Part shown: in pieces, positions 60,672-64,000 of the stretch | Position numbering within the stretch: the stretch's first letter is position 1 | Layout of the letters: each line of letters opens with the position of its first letter | Assembly (NCBI RefSeq): GCF_024168825.1 | Contig: NZ_JALJWH010000001.1 | Location: 496,001-560,000, forward strand | Direction of reading: 5' to 3' | DNA: 64,000 nt | Origin: Paenarthrobacter sp. A20 | Lineage (GTDB): Bacteria > Actinomycetota > Actinomycetes > Actinomycetales > Micrococcaceae | Program-made: the position numbers and the translations under genes | Notes under the pieces: generated by a model | Seen by the model: the letters and a program-made list of their open reading frames with translations, nothing else | What the model was told of the DNA's origin: nothing | Database searches by the model: none

Positions 60672-60696
60672 AGTCCAACTTCAGGGGAGCAGTTCA
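60672..60696 (-). repeat. IS3 element right terminal inverted repeat
   Basis: On the plus strand it reads AGTCCAACTTCAGGGGAGCA then GTTCA; its complement matches the left end. It begins 35 bases before the OrfA start. Confidence 0.85.
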
Positions 60697-60721
60697 AAAG
60701 GTGAGAGAGCGTGGGGACGGC

Positions 60722-60777
60722 GAAGGCCGGGAGCCTCTCCGAACCGGTCAACAGGTTCAGGGAAGCTCCCGGCCTTC
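60722..60777 (-). terminator. Two-stem terminator of the oligopeptide-binding gene
   Basis: The outer 13-bp stem, GAAGGCCGGGAGC with GCTCCCGGCCTTC, encloses a GAACC/GGTTC inner hairpin. It lies 21 bases past the stop of the minus-strand binding-protein gene. Confidence 0.7.
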
Positions 60778-60797
60778 AGGAACTTACAGCGGGGAGG

Positions 60798-62525
60798 CTA
60801 CTTCTTGGCGCCCTTTTCCCAGCCGATGGTGGTCCAGTCAGGAACGTTGGAGAGGCTCTTGAACAGGGACGGGCCGTAGTTGGCCAGGCCTGTGCGCACA
60901 AACTGGATCTCCGGGCCGTTCAGCACGGTACCCATGGAGAAGTACTTCTCCATGTGCTTCTTCTCGACGTCCATGGCGGCCTTGTTGCGCTCTTTGTCAT
61001 CAGCAATGGTTGCCAAGCGCGTGATTTCGGCGTCGAGCTCAGCATCACCCAAGCCGTTTTCGTTAGTGGCGGAGTCGTAGAACTGCTTCACGGCATCAGT
61101 GGCATCCGCGCCCACGGTGTAACCGGAGATGGTCACGTCGAACTCGCGTCCGCCGATGACCTTGCCGAAGTCAGCATCACCGCGCTGGTCAATGGACACA
61201 TCCATACCAGCGGCCTGGAGCTGCTTCTGCAGGGTCTGCGAGGTTGCAGCCGTGGTGGGGTCGTCACCGAAGTTAGTGATCTTGAAGGAGACGGGGACGC
61301 CATCCTTCGCCATGATGCCCTTATCGTTGGCCGTGTAACCAGCGTCGGTCAGGACCTTCTTGGCAGCCTCAGTGCCGGTGTCCTTCACAGGGTAGTTGTC
61401 CTGGTAGTACTCGGAGAACGGCATCAGCATCATGGAGCCGGAGCTTTCCTCGGACCAGTTCAGGCCGTTGAAGCGGACATCGCGGATCGCTTTGCGGTCG
61501 ACGGCGGTGAAGATCGCCTGGCGTACTGCGACGTCGGTCAGAGCCGGGCGCTTAGCATTGATGTTGAGACCACCGGCGAACAGGCGCTGACCGCGGCGGA
61601 CCTCGGAGTTGGTGGTTCCTTCGAGTTGCTTGTAGCGGCCCAGGGTACGGCCGTTGGCTGCGTCGATTTCACCGTTCTTGAACGCAGCGATGGTTGCGCT
61701 CGGCTCCATCTGGCGCCAGATGACCTTTTCGAGGACCGGCTTCTGGCCCCACCATTTGTCGTTGGGCACCATGGTGACCGTCTTGGCGGTGGTGTCGTAG
61801 TTCTCCACCTTGAAAGGTCCCGCCATCCATTCGGGGTGCATGTTGCCTGCAAACCCCGTGTTGAAGATCTCGGGGGTATTGATGGCCGGGTGGATCAAGC
61901 CGAAGAAGAGGCCTTCCAACGGAAAGACCGGCTGGGTAGTGGTGACAATGACTTCTTTGTCGTTGGCACCTGCCTTGACTGAATCGACGAAAGCGTAAGC
62001 ACCAGCGGTCACGATGTCGATTGACTTGTCTTCACCCTTGAGCATTTTCCAAGTGTTTTCGAACGTCTTGACGTCGATGGGCGTACCATCGTTCCACGTC
62101 GCTTTGTCGTTGACCTTGATGGTGATGGTCTGCTTGCCGTCCTTGACTTCGCTCTTGACGTCTTCGCAGAAGTCCTTGTTCGGCTCTGCCTTGCCATCGA
62201 AGTCCAGCTTCCAGCAGCCGCCAATGCCACCGCTGTTGATGGAGGCAGTGTTGACGGGAGTCATCAGGGCCGAATTGTCAGCGCTGTTGCCCACATTTGA
62301 GAAGCCATTGAAGTCCGGACCAATGCTGCCGACAGCAAGGGTGACCGTGCCACCCGGTTCCAGGTCTTTTGCTTCCTTGGCGTTGACGCTGATCAGCTTG
62401 CTGATGTCACCGCCTGCTTCTTCGGCCTTCTGCGAGGCCGGACCCGACGGCGTTCCCCCGCCGCAAGCGGTCAGCATGAGCGTCGCTGCGAGCGCTACGC
62501 CGCCGATCGTCGTGTATTTCTTCAT
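60798..62525 (-). CDS. ABC transporter family 5 solute-binding lipoprotein (oligopeptide type)
   Basis: This 575-residue lipoprotein receptor has the lipobox LMLTAC (Cys21) followed by a GGG linker. The SBP_bac_5 fold shows VNDKATWNDGTPIDVKTFEN, the VIVTTTQPVFPLEGLFFGLI stretch and VRQAIFTAVDRKAIRDVRFN. It captures an oligo- or dipeptide or another solute outside the cell. It is 79 bases downstream of the fused ATPase gene on the same strand, so it is probably the last gene of the transporter operon. The permease genes are beyond the window. Confidence 0.95.
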   Translation of the reverse strand: MKKYTTIGGVALAATLMLTACGGGTPSGPASQKAEEAGGDISKLISVNAKEAKDLEPGGTVTLAVGSIGPDFNGFSNVGNSADNSALMTPVNTASINSGGIGGCWKLDFDGKAEPNKDFCEDVKSEVKDGKQTITIKVNDKATWNDGTPIDVKTFENTWKMLKGEDKSIDIVTAGAYAFVDSVKAGANDKEVIVTTTQPVFPLEGLFFGLIHPAINTPEIFNTGFAGNMHPEWMAGPFKVENYDTTAKTVTMVPNDKWWGQKPVLEKVIWRQMEPSATIAAFKNGEIDAANGRTLGRYKQLEGTTNSEVRRGQRLFAGGLNINAKRPALTDVAVRQAIFTAVDRKAIRDVRFNGLNWSEESSGSMMLMPFSEYYQDNYPVKDTGTEAAKKVLTDAGYTANDKGIMAKDGVPVSFKITNFGDDPTTAATSQTLQKQLQAAGMDVSIDQRGDADFGKVIGGREFDVTISGYTVGADATDAVKQFYDSATNENGLGDAELDAEITRLATIADDKERNKAAMDVEKKHMEKYFSMGTVLNGPEIQFVRTGLANYGPSLFKSLSNVPDWTTIGWEKGAKK

Positions 62526-62604
62526 GGTTTGCCCTTCATGTTTACGACTGGAATTTCATTTGCGAGTTGAGACCAGGGATTCATTTCAAATGCGTCATAT
62601 GTCG

Positions 62605-64000
62605 TCAGGCATGCACCACCAGCATGTCGGCATCTATCTCTCCGTCCGGGAAGAAGCATGCGAAGTCCTGCGCGCCTTCCTTCTCAGAAGCCAGTGGCGG
62701 CTCCAGAGTAAGGCACTTCTCCTGCTTCGCGGCAGGTAGCGCGGCGAACACAGGACAACGCGTGGCGAAATTGCATCCCTTGGGCGCATCCAACGGGCTG
62801 GGAAGGTCACCCTGCAGGATGATGCGTTCGCGGGTGCGCTCCAGGTTGGGGTCCGGCACCGGGATGGCGGACAGCAGGGCCCTGGTGTAGGGGTGGCGTG
62901 GGTTGTCGAAGACGTCGTCCACGTCGCCGGTTTCCACGATCTTGCCCAGGTACATCACGGCCACACGGTCTGAAATGTGGCGGACCACCGAAAGGTCGTG
63001 GGCCACCATCAGGTAACTCAGCCCCAGTTCGGCCCGGAGCTTGTCCAGCAGGTTGATGACCCCTGCTTGGACGGAGACGTCCAAGGCAGAGACCGGTTCG
63101 TCCAGGACCACGAGCTTGGGATTGACCGCGAGCGCCCGGGCAATGCCGATACGCTGACGCTGGCCGCCGGAGAATTGGTTGGGGAAGCGGTTCACGTGGT
63201 CCGGCTGCAGGCCCACCAGCTTCATGAGTTCCATGATGCGTTTCTTGATGGCGGCCTTGGGCATCCCCAAGTTCTCAAGGGGTTCCGCCAGGACTTCATA
63301 CACGGTGAAACGCGGATCCAAGGCGCCTGTGGGGTCCTGGAACACCATCTGCATTTCCTTGCGCATGGCCATCTTGGTCTTGTGATCCGTGGCCACCTTG
63401 TTGCTGACGCCGCCGATGATCACTTCGCCCACCTGGTCCGGGTGGAATTCCATAATCTCCAGGAGCGTGGTGGTCTTGCCGCAGCCGGACTCACCCACGA
63501 TGGAGACACACTCACCCTCGCGGATATCGAAGCTCAGGCCGTCCACGGCCTTGACCGTGCCGATCCGCCGCTTGATCAGCGCACCCTTGAGCAAGGGGAA
63601 GTGCTTTTTCACGTCCTTGAGTTCCAGGACCTTGTCGCGCTCGACGCGGGCAACGCCGTCGAACTTTGAGATGGGCTTGGGCGGCGCGTGGAAGATCCTG
63701 TGGGCGTCAGCGTCGTTGGACAGCTCCTGCGACTTGATGCACGCTGCCTTATGCCCCAGCGTCTGGCCCTCAACACCGGGCACGGGTAACAGCTCCGGCT
63801 CGCCATGCAGGCAGGCGTCGCTGACCAGGGGGCAACGGGCCGCGAACGAGCAGCCCGTCACCGGCAGGGCGAGGTTGGGCGGAGTCCCTTCAATGGGAAC
63901 CAAGGACTGCTTGGTGGCCGTGTCTACTCGCGGAACCGCGCCGAGGAGGCCCAGCGTGTACGGCATCCGCGGGTTGTAGTAGATGTCCTCCACCGTGCCG
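62605..64000 (-). CDS. Fused OppD-OppF-type ABC ATPase, C-terminal part (5' end outside window)
   Basis: The visible ~465 residues begin inside the end of a first ATPase (NPRMPYTLGLLGAVPRVD, then the cysteine cluster CSFAARCPLVSDAC). After a linker, a second complete ATPase follows: Walker A GESGCGKTT, signature FSGGQRQRIGIARALAVNPK, Walker B LVVLDEPVSALDVSVQAG, and a second oligo/HPY cluster CNFATRCPVFAA. Oligopeptide transporters usually have separate OppD and OppF proteins; here both lie in one polypeptide. The frame is open to the window edge, so the start is outside. It energises uptake with the binding protein encoded downstream. Confidence 0.93.
   Translation of the reverse strand, partial: GTVEDIYYNPRMPYTLGLLGAVPRVDTATKQSLVPIEGTPPNLALPVTGCSFAARCPLVSDACLHGEPELLPVPGVEGQTLGHKAACIKSQELSNDADAHRIFHAPPKPISKFDGVARVERDKVLELKDVKKHFPLLKGALIKRRIGTVKAVDGLSFDIREGECVSIVGESGCGKTTTLLEIMEFHPDQVGEVIIGGVSNKVATDHKTKMAMRKEMQMVFQDPTGALDPRFTVYEVLAEPLENLGMPKAAIKKRIMELMKLVGLQPDHVNRFPNQFSGGQRQRIGIARALAVNPKLVVLDEPVSALDVSVQAGVINLLDKLRAELGLSYLMVAHDLSVVRHISDRVAVMYLGKIVETGDVDDVFDNPRHPYTRALLSAIPVPDPNLERTRERIILQGDLPSPLDAPKGCNFATRCPVFAALPAAKQEKCLTLEPPLASEKEGAQDFACFFPDGEIDADMLVVHA

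Larger units (their letters stand above)
59186..60696 (-). mobile_element. IS3-family insertion sequence (IS150-like), apparently intact
   Basis: This 1511-bp element has 25-base terminal inverted repeats. The left end is TGAACTGGTCCCCG then GTTGGACT, and the right end complement is TGAACTGCTCCCCT then GTTGGACT, about 20 of 25 the same. AAA flanks both ends (59183-59185 and 60697-60699), as a 3-base target duplication would. The two ORFs, OrfA and OrfB, fill it. Frames and catalytic residues look complete, so transposition may be possible. Confidence 0.92.

Overview
The window is high-GC DNA of an actinobacterium. The gene content points to the Micrococcaceae, close to Arthrobacter or Paenarthrobacter: a sox-sdaA-purU cluster, a TetR-controlled mannitol PTS, many MFS exporters, DUF222-HNH and LigC proteins, and a c-di-AMP riboswitch of the actinobacterial type. 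This placement is inference from gene content, since no rRNA or tRNA gene was seen. Nearly all the sequence is coding. One intact IS3-family element is present. No CRISPR array, integrase or prophage was found.

Bases 1-12500 are metabolic. The end of a heterotetrameric sarcosine oxidase locus (soxA 3' part, soxG) runs into sdaA and purU, so one-carbon units and serine from glycine betaine/sarcosine breakdown are processed. A PucR regulator faces an NCS1 permease and a NodB-fold hydrolase, which look like a purine, hydantoin or cyclic-imide utilisation cassette. Then come a DUF456 membrane protein, a secreted phosphodiesterase with a GntR-type site in its leader, malic enzyme and a TetR regulator.

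Bases 12700-19660 hold five tandem secreted FG-GAP/VCBS beta-propeller paralogues whose N-terminal modules have been shuffled. Bases 19660-31400 are transport and stress genes: four MFS transporters, an RraA-like protein, a MarR gene with twin operators at its start codon, a DUF222-HNH protein, a GNAT enzyme, and a PadR-DUF1048-ABC exporter operon with a perfect 18-bp palindrome.

Bases 31500-43300 hold cycA, a YclNOPQ-like siderophore ABC operon with a DtxR/IdeR box, and a mannitol module (TetR, mtlA, mtlD) divergent from ptsI-ptsH across a TetR-type operator. Bases 43300-48400 carry small proteins, a mycothiol-dependent isomerase-like enzyme, a hydrolase and an ATP-dependent DNA ligase.

Bases 48400-58100 are the least ordinary part. 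A c-di-AMP (ydaO-type) riboswitch precedes a Pro/Ala-rich membrane protein with no hydrolase domain. Then come a PucR/ald pair, an AbiEi-DUF559 protein, an ECF sigma factor with a probable membrane anti-sigma partner, another Pro/Ala-repeat protein, and a WXG100-headed glycine-rich protein followed by a cytosolic LpqN/DcrB-like protein. The window ends with a Gfo/Idh oxidoreductase, the IS3 element beside a long palindrome, and an oligopeptide-type ABC system (binding protein and fused OppD-OppF ATPase cut by the window edge).
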